This document shows positions 39,038-49,239 of a stretch of 64,000 nt of DNA, piece by piece (positions within the stretch are counted from its first letter, which is position 1; each line of letters begins with the position of its first letter). Below the pieces are notes generated by a model. The model was not told the DNA's origin. It saw only the letters and a program-made list of their open reading frames with translations, and did not search any database. The translations under genes and the position numbers were made by a program. The stretch comes from Selaginella tamariscina (lineage: Eukaryota > Streptophyta > Lycopodiopsida > Selaginellales > Selaginellaceae): contig PUQB01000061.1 in the NCBI GenBank assembly GCA_003024785.1, positions 208,501-272,500 of the forward strand. Reading direction: 5' to 3'.

Positions 39038-40760
39038 ATGTCCCAAGACATTTATAAGCATACGACGAATGAAACAAAGACCGAATGGAGAACACTGGTT
39101 GCTCAATTAAAAAAATGTTGTAAAACAAAAGATTTGGAAGGAGGCGAAGACTTACATTCTAATGTAATACAGGCAGGCTGTCATAGAAACAAATATGTGC
39201 CACACACTCATCTCCATGTACTGCAAATGTGGTAGCATGAAGGACGCTCAATACGTGTTTGAGAACATGGTCCGGCATGACGTTGTTCATGGACAACCTT
39301 AATACTTGGATACGTGGAGAATGGGGAAAGCTCTGTAGCTTTGGATGTGTTTGTGCACGGACTGTCTCCCAGACAGTGTTACATTTATTGCTGCTCTCAA
39401 GGCATGTGCCGGCTTGACTAGACAGTCGGACAAGAAGGCATGTCTGGAGACAGGGATGGCCATTCATAAACAAGCTAGAGAATATGGCTTTGAGAAAGAC
39501 ATATTTGTGGCATGCACCTTGGTAGAAATGTACAGAAAATGCGGGAGCATGAAGGACGCCCGGGACGTCTTTCAGAGGATAACGGAGCACGATGTTGTTT
39601 TGTGGTCTGCTTTGATCCTTGGATACGTGGAGAATGGTGAAAACCTTCTTTCTTTGTAGGTGTTCAACAGCATGGAGTGTGCACACGATAGCTTTACCTT
39701 TGTTGCTGCACTCAAGGCATGTTCTCAGACAGAGAAGAAGTTATGTCTATAGAACGGGATGGTTATCCATAGACAAGCCAGAGAACACGGGTGTGATGAA
39801 CACGTATATGTATCAAACGCCTTGGTAGATATGTATAGCAAATGCGGCAGCATGACGGATGCTCGGAGGATTTTTGAGAGAATGACCCACCATGATGTTG
39901 TTTCCTGGAACTCTTTAATGATTGGATACGTGGAGAATGGGGAGTGTAAGGTTGCTTTGGATATGTTTGTAAGCATGGACTGTAAGCCGGACGGCTTCAC
40001 ATTTGCTGCTGCACTCAAGGCGTGTAGTGGATATCTAGAGAAGGGAATGGCTGTTCATCGGCGAGCTAGAGAGTGCGAGTTGGATAAAGACGTGTTTGTG
40101 GCAAGCACCTTGGTGAGATGTATAGTAAGTTTGGGAGCATGCAAGAGGCCCGGGATGTGTTTGAGAGAATGATCCAGCGGGATGTCGTTTCCTGGACAGC
40201 TTTGATCCTTGGATACGTGGAGAATGGGAAGTGCTCTTTGGCTTTAGATCTGTTCAACAGTATGGACTGTTTACCAAACAGCATGTGCGGGTCTGGCAAA
40301 TGAGAAGCACTCGGACAAGAAAGCATTGCTAGAGATAGCGATGGTGATTCATAGGCTAGCGAGAGCTCGGGTTTGATAAACACGTATTTGTGGGAAACAC
40401 ACTTGTAGACATGTATGGAAAGTGTGGAAGCATGCGGGACGCTCGGGTTGTCTTTGAAAACATGCTCGATCACGATGTTGTTTCCTGGACTGCTTTAATC
40501 CTTGGATACGTGGAGAATGGGGAGTGTTTTTTTTAGCTTTGGAGATGTTTAACCACATGTTGATATGTTGGGCCGAGCAAACAGGCTACAAGAAGCGTTA
40601 TCATTTGTGAGGAGCATGCCCTTTGAAGACAGTCATGTAAGGATTAGCAGCATGTAGAAGATGGAACAGTATGGAGATTGCCACAGTTGCATTTCATGCA
40701 TTGCAGGACAAAGAAGATGTAGCCGGTGCCTACGTGTTGATGGGAAACATTATAAGAACA
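39038..40760 (+). pseudogene. PLS-type pentatricopeptide repeat protein, decayed, copy B
   Basis: Copy of 15031-17440. It begins with ATG at 39038 (MSQDIYKHTTNETKTEWRT) and keeps the Trp codon that is a stop in copy A. Motif words such as MYRKCGSMKDARDVF, HDVVSWNSLMIGYVENGE and AALKACSGYLEKGMA recur. Frame is lost near 39200, 39287, 39350, 39655 (TAG), 39750 (TAG) and 40115. About 30 bases are missing near 40280, and roughly 690 bases corresponding to copy A 16567-17255 are missing near 40553, so the last motifs join straight to the E-like tail. It ends convergent with the TMEM144-like gene, about 50 bp away. Organelle RNA-binding is the family role; this copy looks dead. Confidence 0.85.
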
Positions 40761-40802
40761 CACACGCACACGCACACACGTACGTTTTGAAACTACTTAA
40801 TT

Positions 40803-42083
40803 TTATTTTGCGAGTCCGAGCAACACAATACCAACGAGTACAAGAGCGCCTGCACCCCAAAAGAGCGACGCAGCATTTCCCGCAATCTCTTTAAGAAGGA
40901 ACATTCCCCACAAACCGGCAACAAGTATTCCACATTGCATTCTGTAACAGTTAAACAGTAAAAATATATAAACTTACGAACTCGGACTCGGACTCGGACT
41001 CGGATGACTTACATGGGATATGCCACCGTATATCCAACATACATAATTCCCAAAATGCTGAGAGCATTTCCTGCAAATAAAAATATATTTAATATATTTA
41101 ATAGCAATATAAATTTATATAAAAACCAACCTATGTTCCATACAATCCCAGATATAATCCCAGGAGCTGCAGCAACCTTTGGGTTAAAAGATGGCCATGC
41201 ACGAGATGCAGATAAGTAAGGAAGAACGGTAACGATCGGTGCAAAAATGAGTACTCCAATTCCAAACGACGGGAGATATGCTAATCCCTGTTTAATTAAG
41301 TTTAATCTTTTATAGTATTATTAATCAAAACTTACTCTAGCTGTTGATCGCGCTCTTGTCATTGGCAGCTGCAAGTACATGAGCAAAATGAGTATAGTAA
41401 GAATATATATATATATATATATATAATACCATAATTAGCCCTCCAAGTATTCCTGCCAAGACCGCTGCCAGAACTCCACGTGTGAAGTTATCACCAACTC
41501 TGCTTTCCCCGCTCTCAAGAAAAGATTAAAAAAAAACAAACTTAGTTTTTATAAAATAATTATATTAATTACTATAATTAAAATTAATTAATTATAATAA
41601 ATTTATTAGTTAAATACCATACTGGATGGTAAAGTAGCGTGTCTAGTTCATCTTCTCTCCCAGATGCAACACGTCCTATATGTCCAGCTGCAGCCAATAA
41701 ACCTGTAGAAAACACGTAGACATATATACACACATACATAGATACATACATATACACAGATATATTACACACACACAACACACACACACATACATGTACA
41801 CCGATATACATAGATATATCTATATACATACACACAGATACATACAGACATGTACATATACATATACATACACACAGATACATACATACATACAAACATA
41901 TACACAGACACACACACACATGTGTGTGGTGTTGTGTGCATAACGTCTTACATATCCCGCCAAGTAAGATCAATGTGCCGATGATAGCCAAGACTAAGCT
42001 TTGAACATGTCCATGAGGATCAAAAAGCAAACCAGCCAAGAACGAGACTGTAGAATTCATTAGCTCTTGTTGAACATTATAAA

Positions 42084-42161
<78 letters not shown>

Positions 42162-42708
42162 AACTTACCAACGACAGCCGTTCCACACCAGATACCAGTA
42201 GCAACTGAAACAAAATCAAATACACATTCTTACTAATAAGTACGTGCGCGTGCGCGTGTGTGTGTGGGTGTGTGTGTGACCTGAAACACCAATGAGCCTG
42301 ACTGCTCGGTATGTGTTAGCAGCTGAAACAACAAAGAAGAGACCACTGAGAAGTCCCAAGGGAGTAAATACCAATCTGTGTAGAAAAATGATGCCAAAAT
42401 ACTTGTAATTGCTATTCCAACACTGAAAAACAATAATTTAAACCCATAAAAATTATATTTATTAAAATTAACCAAATAATTATAAAATCCATAAAAATTA
42501 TATTTATTAAAATTAACCAAATAATTATAAAATCCATAAAAAATATATTATTAAAATTAACAAGTTACCATGCCCAGAAATTGAATATGAGGGGATCAAT
42601 CTGAGCTCTCTTCACAGACTCCATCTTGGAGAAAATAGTAAAAGTCCCATTGCATATGGCTGCCAAGACAGCCAAGAATGTCCCCAAAGCAACACCTCCA
42701 GAACTCAT
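40803..42708 (-). CDS. TMEM144/RhaT-like multi-pass membrane carrier
   Basis: About 330 residues in ten exons, predicted to span the membrane about ten times; the drug/metabolite transporter superfamily (TMEM144 branch, related to bacterial rhamnose permease) moves sugars or small metabolites, but the substrate here is unknown. ATG is at 42708: MSSGGVALGTFLAVLAAICN. Later exons give LSGLFFVVSAANTYRAVRL, VATGIWCGTAVVVSFLAGLL, SLVLAIIGTLILLGGI, RGVLAAVLAGILGGLIM, SFGIGVLIFAPIVTVLPYL, GIISGIVWNIGNALSILGIM and the end QCGILVAGLWGMFLLKEIAG to VLLGLAK with TAA at 40803-40805. The pairing of G-rich helices and the late KE(I/L)xGN motif support the call. Exon 2 (about 42426-42290) needs one extra base near 42370 to connect GIAITSILASFFYTD with FTPLGLLSGLFF. 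Intron 4-5 carries large CA/TA runs. Copy A at 17493-18277 is a dead 3' piece. Confidence 0.7.
42083..42161. repeat. CA then TA microsatellite in a carrier intron
   Basis: Uninterrupted ac repeats followed by ta repeats, inside the intron between the GTAVVV and SFLAGLL exons of the carrier gene. Further imperfect CA/TA tracts fill the next intron (41710-41930). Confidence 0.9.
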
Positions 42709-42908
42709 TATATCAATTGGATCCCCACCCTGTCTCTAAAAACCCTCTCAAATGTGTAGATCATGCATATTGTGCAAGGTGTACAACACGTGTCATTTCA
42801 TATCCACGTCATCACCTGCCACATCATCTGCTGTCATCGCCGATGTGGCAGTTCAACATTACAGGAAGGTGGTGACGTGGTAAGTAGTATTAATAAGTAA
42901 AAGTTTAG

Positions 42909-43686
42909 GCTCACTTTTCACTAGCGGGTGGTTATTTGGCCGGTGGTAAATTAAAATAATGCCATGTCATTAATTATTACTACCACTGTGTTTTCCATTA
43001 GAGTGGTTAATTGAATTAAAAATAAATTAGTAATGCACAATTTATTAATATAATTATTATAACATATATATTACACATACATATGTAATAAATTGGCACC
43101 TACTCATATTTTAATTAAAAAAATATATTAAAACTTCAACTTTCATTGTTATTTTTTTATAAAGAATCATTAATTATAGTTACTAATGTCTTTCTATATG
43201 TATGTGTATACAATACACACACATTATATATATATTACACACAACATGAATGGAGAAAGAGAGATCTATAATAACTTATGTTTTTCTACAAAATAAGTAT
43301 ATACTCAAACTAATGTGTCTATATATTATATATATTAATATGTTTTATGTAAATGAGATATTGTATAAATCTTATGTTTGTTTTTTTTATTTAAAATTCT
43401 AATTTTTCTGTTTTCATTTGATTTTTTTGAAAGCTAAAAAAGTAAAACTTAATTTCATTAATCTTGATACACGTGTCATTTAATTATGCCCGGTAACCAT
43501 ACAACCGGGCAAAATTGCCCGGTTATTAGGCTACCACCGAAAAAGCCATGTAGGCGCCACATAGGTGCCACGTAGGTGCCATGTAGATTATAAATTATAA
43601 ATAACCAGCAAGTGAAAACTAAACCCATGGTAGAATAAATAATTTCTTTTATTTTGATTGGTTGACCCGCTAGTGGAAAGTAGGCC
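42909..43686. mobile_element. MITE-like DNA transposon, about 0.78 kb
   Basis: Left end ggctcacttttcactagcgg and right end, read on the other strand, ggcctactttccactagcgg are near-perfect inverted repeats, each flanked by TA (42907-42908; 43687-43688). There is no open frame for a transposase. Inside are a 10+10 palindrome at 43503-43524 (aaccgggcaa/ttgcccggtt), a 12-bp tandem run at 43550-43586, and a second, more diverged copy of the end sequence at about 43590-43625. TA flanks suggest a Tc1/mariner-type MITE; a PIF/Harbinger origin with three-base targets is the alternative. It lies 35 bp past the stop of the next gene and in the upstream region of the carrier gene. Confidence 0.6.
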
Positions 43687-43720
43687 TAATATTAACGTAC
43701 AAATTGTCAATTTTATTAGG

Positions 43721-44380
43721 TTAAGCAGATTTGCGTCTGTTGGATGCAGGAGATTTTCGACGGCCTGCAGGAGATTTTCGACTGCCTGCAGGAGATTTTC
43801 GACGGCCAGGATGGCGTTCCTCAGATCTATGCTGTCCTGGAGTGTCTCCCTCGCTCTCTGGCACATAATCTTCGTCCTCGTCACTTTCATCGTCGTCGTC
43901 ATCGTCCTCGTCACTTTCATCGTCCTCGTCAACGAGTACGTACTTCCTCCTGGTATACTTAATTACTGACTGAACTACATTCTGCGTGCGTGTGCGTGTG
44001 TGTGTGTAAGCATATAGTGTACTTTTTCTGCTTAGGCCCGAGTTCTCGTGACGTTGCAATCTCATAAAGTCTGCTTACAGCCATCTCTACAAGCGCGTTT
44101 CTGTGGTTACTGGAAGAAGATATTCAAACGTATTTGTGTGTATTCTATACGCTCGCACACACACACACACCTTGTTTGTGTGTGTGTGTGAGAGAGAGAG
44201 GGGGGGTAATAGTACTAGTTTAATAGTTTATACCTCGTCTCAGCTTCTTGGTTTGCCCTGATCCTGTCTAAAGATCCTCTATTCTTTGGTTGTTAATGAA
44301 CCTCTGAACAGTATAGGAAAAGAAAGCATAAGAACTTGTATCCGCTGATTGTTTATCATGTTAATTAGTTCAAGTGTGTG

Positions 44381-44451
<71 letters not shown>

Positions 44452-44758
44452 CTGTGCCATTAGCTGTCTTTGTAGTTGATGTTCTTCTCGATCAATAGGC
44501 TGTCAGCAAACCCTGAAGAATCATAAATAAATTGAACAACAAAACATATCATTGATAATATTTGATCCTCGGGCCTCTCCATCATCCGTACACTAAAACG
44601 CACGCACGCACAAACACAATCTATTGGTTTCTATATAGATGTATACATGTGCATACACACGCACACACAACACACGCACCTGATTTGGTCGTGGAAGAGA
44701 TTTTGGAACAAATTCCACAGCTTTTATCTGGAAAGACGGCAAAACTTATTACTTGCAA

Positions 44759-44812
<54 letters not shown>

Positions 44813-45499
44813 GAGAGAGAGAGAGAGAGAGAGAGAATGTAACAGTATATATTAATGGCTCCCAAATGCACCCTGTGTATCTTTTCATAAATAAGATACA
44901 TACAATATTTGTGTCTGTATTCACGCACACACGCACACGTGCGTGTGTGTATATACATGGATATTAATATATCACCTGGCTTCTTAAGAAATCAAGATGT
45001 CCAGTTACATGGTCAAAGTAAGTTTGCACTTGGCTCCAGTCGAACACATTCTTTGTTATATCACTACTGGAAGCAGCAGGAGCAGCAGGAGCAGCATCAG
45101 CTGTATGTATACACACATATTGCAGTACATTTAAATCAGGTAATTAATAAATTAATTTTAAAAATTAATTATTAAAATCTTAAAATATATACCATTAGCA
45201 GCTTTAATCGCTCGATCGATGTCGGTACCAGTTATATGATTTCTTAGAATAGGTGCTTCAAACATTTTAAAAAAAATGTTAATTACTTAGTAATATTTAA
45301 TTTACACATATTTTATATACACAAACATATGTGTATATCCGTATGTACACATATTTACTTACTCTCTTGTACTGTAATCTCAATAAGGTGTCTAATCTCA
45401 TCCTCTGGTTGGTCTATTTTAAAAGAAATTGCATATAAATATATGTATGTATGTGTATGACTATTCATGCATGTGACACATGCATCTCCCTCCCTCCCT

Positions 45500-45582
<83 letters not shown>

Positions 45583-45963
45583 ATGCACTCACCGGCTGGT
45601 TCTTTGGTAAGGGAGGACCGGGCCCTCGCCACTCTCTTGCAAGGAGTTTCCTGTTAACAGACATAAGATATACTGCAATTACACAACAGAGACATTGTGC
45701 GTGCGTGTGCGTAAAGCTAGTGTTTATACACATATATTGGTGTTTTATCATATATATATAAATGTATTATAGTGTCTATATACTCATATTAAACTGCTGT
45801 ATACACACGAGCTTCTAATGTATAGAATGTATATACTTCTTACCTTCCTCATCACTTGAAGGATTATCTCAATTTTTAAAATTTTAAGGCACAACCGTTG
45901 GATCCTAGGGCTGTGGCTCCTTGCCACGTGTTCCCTATATTCTGATTCCTAGTATATACCATG
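43721..45963 (-). CDS. Unrecognised protein with acidic block and basic KSPAG repeats
   Basis: At least eight exons on the minus strand, with short introns full of microsatellites. In order: PCKRVARARSSLTKEPA (about 45653-45592), DQPEDEIRHLIEITVQE (about 45413-45363), PILRNHITGTDIDRAIKAAN (about 45256-45193), NVFDWSQVQTYFDHVTGHLD (45099-44976), KAVEFVPKSLPRPNQ (about 44731-44684), PIDREEHQLQRQLMAQ (about 44500-44453), RFINNQRIEDL then DRIRANQEAE (about 44325-44234), ALVEMAVSRLYEIATSRELG (about 44112-44026) and the last exon YTRRKYVLVDEDDESDED with a long Asp/Glu run and KSPAG repeats, TAA at 43721. Composition (acidic run next to basic Ser-Pro repeats) suggests a nuclear, chromatin-type protein; this is inference. 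A one-base gap near 44275 breaks the RIEDL/DRIRAN join. The true start is uncertain; a block NPSSDEE at about 45869-45843 and an ATG near 45963 are candidates. No family recognised. Confidence 0.55.
43745..43807. repeat. Three 21-bp coding repeats
   Basis: The unit tgcaggagattttcgacggc(c) occurs three times head to tail, each encoding seven residues (RRKSPAG or SRKSPAG) on the minus strand. The repeat stays in frame, so the protein carries a heptad Ser-Pro/basic tail near its C terminus. Confidence 0.9.
44385..44448. repeat. TA then GA microsatellite
   Basis: Intronic run of ta followed directly by ga repeats, in the unrecognised acidic-protein gene just downstream of the donor that follows QRQLMAQ. 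Confidence 0.9.
44758..44837. repeat. Compound TC-AC-GA microsatellite
   Basis: Intronic run of tc, then ac, then ta and ga repeats, in the acidic-protein gene between the FLRSQ and KAVEFVP exons. Confidence 0.9.
45489..45582. repeat. CCCT, CT and TA microsatellite
   Basis: Begins with ccct units, continues as about 70 bases of ct and ends with ta repeats. It occupies most of the intron before the DQPEDE exon. Confidence 0.9.
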
Positions 45964-45985
45964 TCGTTTGAAAATATATATACAG

Positions 45986-45987
<2 letters not shown>

Positions 45988-46053
<66 letters not shown>
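45988..46053. repeat. TC then AC microsatellite between two genes
   Basis: Lies in the short gap between the phosphofructokinase stop (46228) and the acidic-protein gene, so it is part of that gene's upstream region. Confidence 0.85.
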
Positions 46054-46056
<3 letters not shown>

Positions 46057-46227
46057 GTAAAGCTGTGTTCAGTGTGAGGAGAGGCATGGCGTATAAATAT
46101 GTACCATATCTAGAGTAAATATTATTATATTTATTTCGTATGCATGGTTACATATAGAAGTGGGGAAGGAAAAAACCCGCTTATTTAACTAGTGTTAGTG
46201 CTAACCAAAACCGTTTATAAGACCCGT

Positions 46228-48985
46228 TTAATTCTCCGAAAGCGGGAAATCGGGCTGGCCAGTAGAAGTGAGACATCTGTGCCACATTCTGCTGCTGGGA
46301 TCCACTGTTCTTGCCACCGATATCACCTCGGGAATGGGGAGATATGCATAGTGGTTGTTGCACAACCCTACTGTTATCCCACTGAATCCCGCAAACGCCC
46401 CATGCACCTGTATTATACATTAGTATACACATATGATACATACACATGCACACACAAATATATGAATACATATATGTGCTGTGTATAAGAGACTCTAGAG
46501 AAGTGTTTGTGTATATATACAAATCCATGCGTGTGTGTTTACTTACTGCATTCTGGCCGAGGACCACACACAGTACACTGTCAGAGGAGTTTGCTCGGCA
46601 GGCCCGGATCATGTACGTGGGATCGATGTACTTAACATCTGCGGGGGTTCCTGCTGCCTTAAAGTGCTTCTTGATCTATATAGACAAGCCAAGTTGTTAA
46701 AATGCTATGCACGTGTAACACGGATACAACAAATACCTGTTGTTGTAGATATACGCCGATGTCTCCTAGAACAGGGTTGCCAGAAGCATCCTTTGCACCT
46801 TCTGAAGGTAAAAGTTCCTATATAGGAACATTAGTATGTGTGTATATCCACATATGTATGTATGCATGCAAACACGCTTAGATATGTATTTACATATCTA
46901 AACGTACGTGCATATATACATATACATGTGTGTACCTGTCCAGCTCCTTCAGCGACACAAACAACAGCTGACCCTTTTGTTCGTATTAAGTTCTCCAGGT
47001 GATTAAGAAGACCGTTTGGTCCATGCAACGCAAATGGCACCTAACAAATACCCAAAATTTAGTATTAATATAGATATATCCAAGTATGTGTGCATATATG
47101 TACCTCCGGGATGAGACAAGCATCGACATGACCACTTGCCAAAGACGCATGCATGGCTATGAAACCACTCTGCCGACCCATCAGCTTTACAACTCCGATC
47201 CCATGATACGCACTTCTAGCCTGAAAAGCAGCACCAGAGTTAACTCTCTCTCTCTCTGCGTGTGTGTCTTTACCTCAATGTAAGCAGCACTAATTGCACG
47301 TTGAGCTTCTTCAACTGCTGTGTCGAAACCAAAGGTTTTATCCATCAAAAGTATATCATTGTCTATAGTCTTCGGCACACCCATAACCATAACTTTCATT
47401 TTTCTACGCCAGCACTGTAATAAAGAGCTTTAGAGGATCCACACAACCCCATTGAGTATATTAGCATACCTCCTCGTGAATGGCACGTGCTCCTGCATGA
47501 GTGCCGTTTCCACCGAGCACAAAGAGCATGTTGATCCCTCGTCTCTAAATCACAACACCATTAGCGTATTATGTGAGAAACACATACACATACGCATTAT
47601 GTGACGCACAGACATACATAGCAGCATAGATGTATACACATATATAGCTAACCTGCATGTTGTCAACAATATCGCTAGTTTTACCGCCACCACGAGAGAC
47701 ACCAAGTAAACTGCCACCAGAAAGGTGAATATTCTGCACATATTGCCTCGTGAGCTGAATGTCCGAAAGAGACTCATCGAAGAAACCACGATATCCGTAT
47801 GGTATCCCCACAATGTTCTTCACTCCATATACATCCAGCGTAAACACGATCTGTAGCAAAAAGTTCAATCAATAACTGTACGTATACTGACTTCTGTGGT
47901 GCGCGCGCGAGGGTGTTACCTGGCGAATGACGTCGTTAAGCCCGGGACATAAGCCTCCACATGTCACAATTGCGGCATTGACTTCCTCAGGCCTAATAAA
48001 AATCTTCTTTCTTGGCCCAGCTCTCCACGCCCTATACAAAACATTAACACAATAAATATATCAATATATATAATAATAATAGTAAATAGTTGGTTTACCA
48101 TTGGTGTTTGAAGTTGCACTCAGCATCAACACATCAGCGCCAGCAGAAGTCGGTGAAACATACTTGATAACCTGAAGAAAAGAAAATTTTACTATATACA
48201 TACACAGACAAACACACATATGCACACAACACATACATATACACGTGTGTGTATATAAATAAGTTTGAGGCTTTTACCTTGAGAAGAACACGATCGTCGT
48301 TATGCACATACATTTTCTTCAAGTCCTTGGATTCATCCTCAAAATGGAGATCGGGTAATAGACAACTGCAAAATGTATCTATGTTTGAGCCTAATATAAT
48401 AAACGTTTGCATATAATATATGACATGTATCCAAACAACTATAAAACAAACGCATAAAAAGCAACCAAATCTTTCTATAATTATATAAATATGCGTTTCA
48501 ATTAAGTAGAAAAGTTGTACCACTATGAACATATATCATATAAATCAACTATATATGTTTGTACAACTAAAAACAAACACCATACTATACAATATGCAAT
48601 GTTTTTGAAGTACTAATATATATTACATAAATAGCCTGCTGCTGGATTTTTTAAGCACCATGTCAATATATCTATAGTTTTTATACCTGCTTTTGACACG
48701 AAACGTAGTGGGGAGAGGCTGTAAGTCCGGGAAGACATCTGAAATATGGGGAAGCTTGAACCTTTGTTCGATATCAGCCTCGAAATCGTCCTTTTCTTCC
48801 TCGTCCCGATGAAGATCAAGCTTGTCAGGAGTCAAAACACTGGAAACACGCAATCTGGGCAAGTGGGTCTTGGAATTTCGCCTCACTGCAAACACCCGAG
48901 AGCGGCATCCGAGGTAAGAGGACGATCCCGAGCAAGGGGGCGATCGAGAAATAAGCTGGGATTGAACATCCAGTGCGAGCGCCAT
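46228..48985 (-). CDS. Plastid-type ATP-dependent 6-phosphofructokinase
   Basis: Phosphorylates fructose 6-phosphate to fructose 1,6-bisphosphate in glycolysis. Twelve exons: 48985-48687, 48365-48278, 48171-48099, 48031-47920, 47850-47653, 47544-47470, 47414-47274, 47220-47104, 47040-46936, 46817-46737, 46675-46547, 46407-46228. The N terminus ([20 protein letters not shown], Ser/Arg-rich, few acids) looks like a chloroplast transit peptide. Family motifs in order: [67 protein letters not shown] (catalytic Asp region), [51 protein letters not shown] and the end [15 protein letters not shown]. It resembles Arabidopsis PFK4/PFK5. Exon 3 lacks one base near 48138 ([12 protein letters not shown]); with that base the exons sum to 1599 nt, 532 residues. 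Two G-boxes lie upstream. Confidence 0.93.
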
Positions 48986-49155
48986 AAATCACAAAGATCG
49001 ATCGGCTTGAAGAATGAAGAAGTCGCTGCCTTTGTAACCCTCTACGCAAACTCCCTGTTGAAAGATCGGAGCTAGAACAGTTTGCCCTGACTTCTCCCTT
49101 GATTAAGGATTTATTTATCATTGTTAATTCCAGGCCAGAACCAATAGGATTCTGC

Positions 49156-49229
49156 CACGTGGTATAAATAGCTGCCTATTTGGCTTTCCCTTTAAAGTGG
49201 TCGTACGACCAATACGCCGCCACCACGTG
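49156..49229. promoter_or_regulatory. Two G-boxes (CACGTG) upstream of the phosphofructokinase gene
   Basis: CACGTG is at 49156-49161 and 49224-49229, both in a ccacgtgg context, about 170 and 240 bases before the ATG at 48985. Plant bZIP and bHLH factors bind this word in light- and stress-controlled promoters. A tatttata on the minus strand between the first G-box and the gene may serve as TATA box. Confidence 0.5.
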
Positions 49230-49239
49230 GGCGGTATCT

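Larger units (their letters stand above)
24541..41560 (+). repeat. Segmental duplication, copy B
   Basis: Partner of 3262-18277 in the same orientation and gene order. It differs by an extra block, about 28911-31640, holding the outer end of repeat R, the inverted permease pseudogene, a 1.1 kb stretch found nowhere else in the window and an extra copy of a 165-bp repeat. Beyond 41560 copy B continues into the full TMEM144-like gene, so copy B probably keeps the original right-hand context and copy A is the derived one. Confidence 0.75.

Noticed and set aside
43745-43807. Regular 21-bp repeats resembling a small CRISPR-like array
   Set aside because: Units are head to tail with no spacers and lie in frame in a plant exon encoding RRKSPAG; they are coding repeats.
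43658-43969. Plus-strand open frames across the acidic-protein exon
   Set aside because: They are antisense to an exon with clear composition and splice signals, and their translation is low-complexity Phe/Arg/Val text.
45355-45761. Ser/Leu-rich and Arg/Glu-rich open frames
   Set aside because: They are translations of CT/GA microsatellites in introns.
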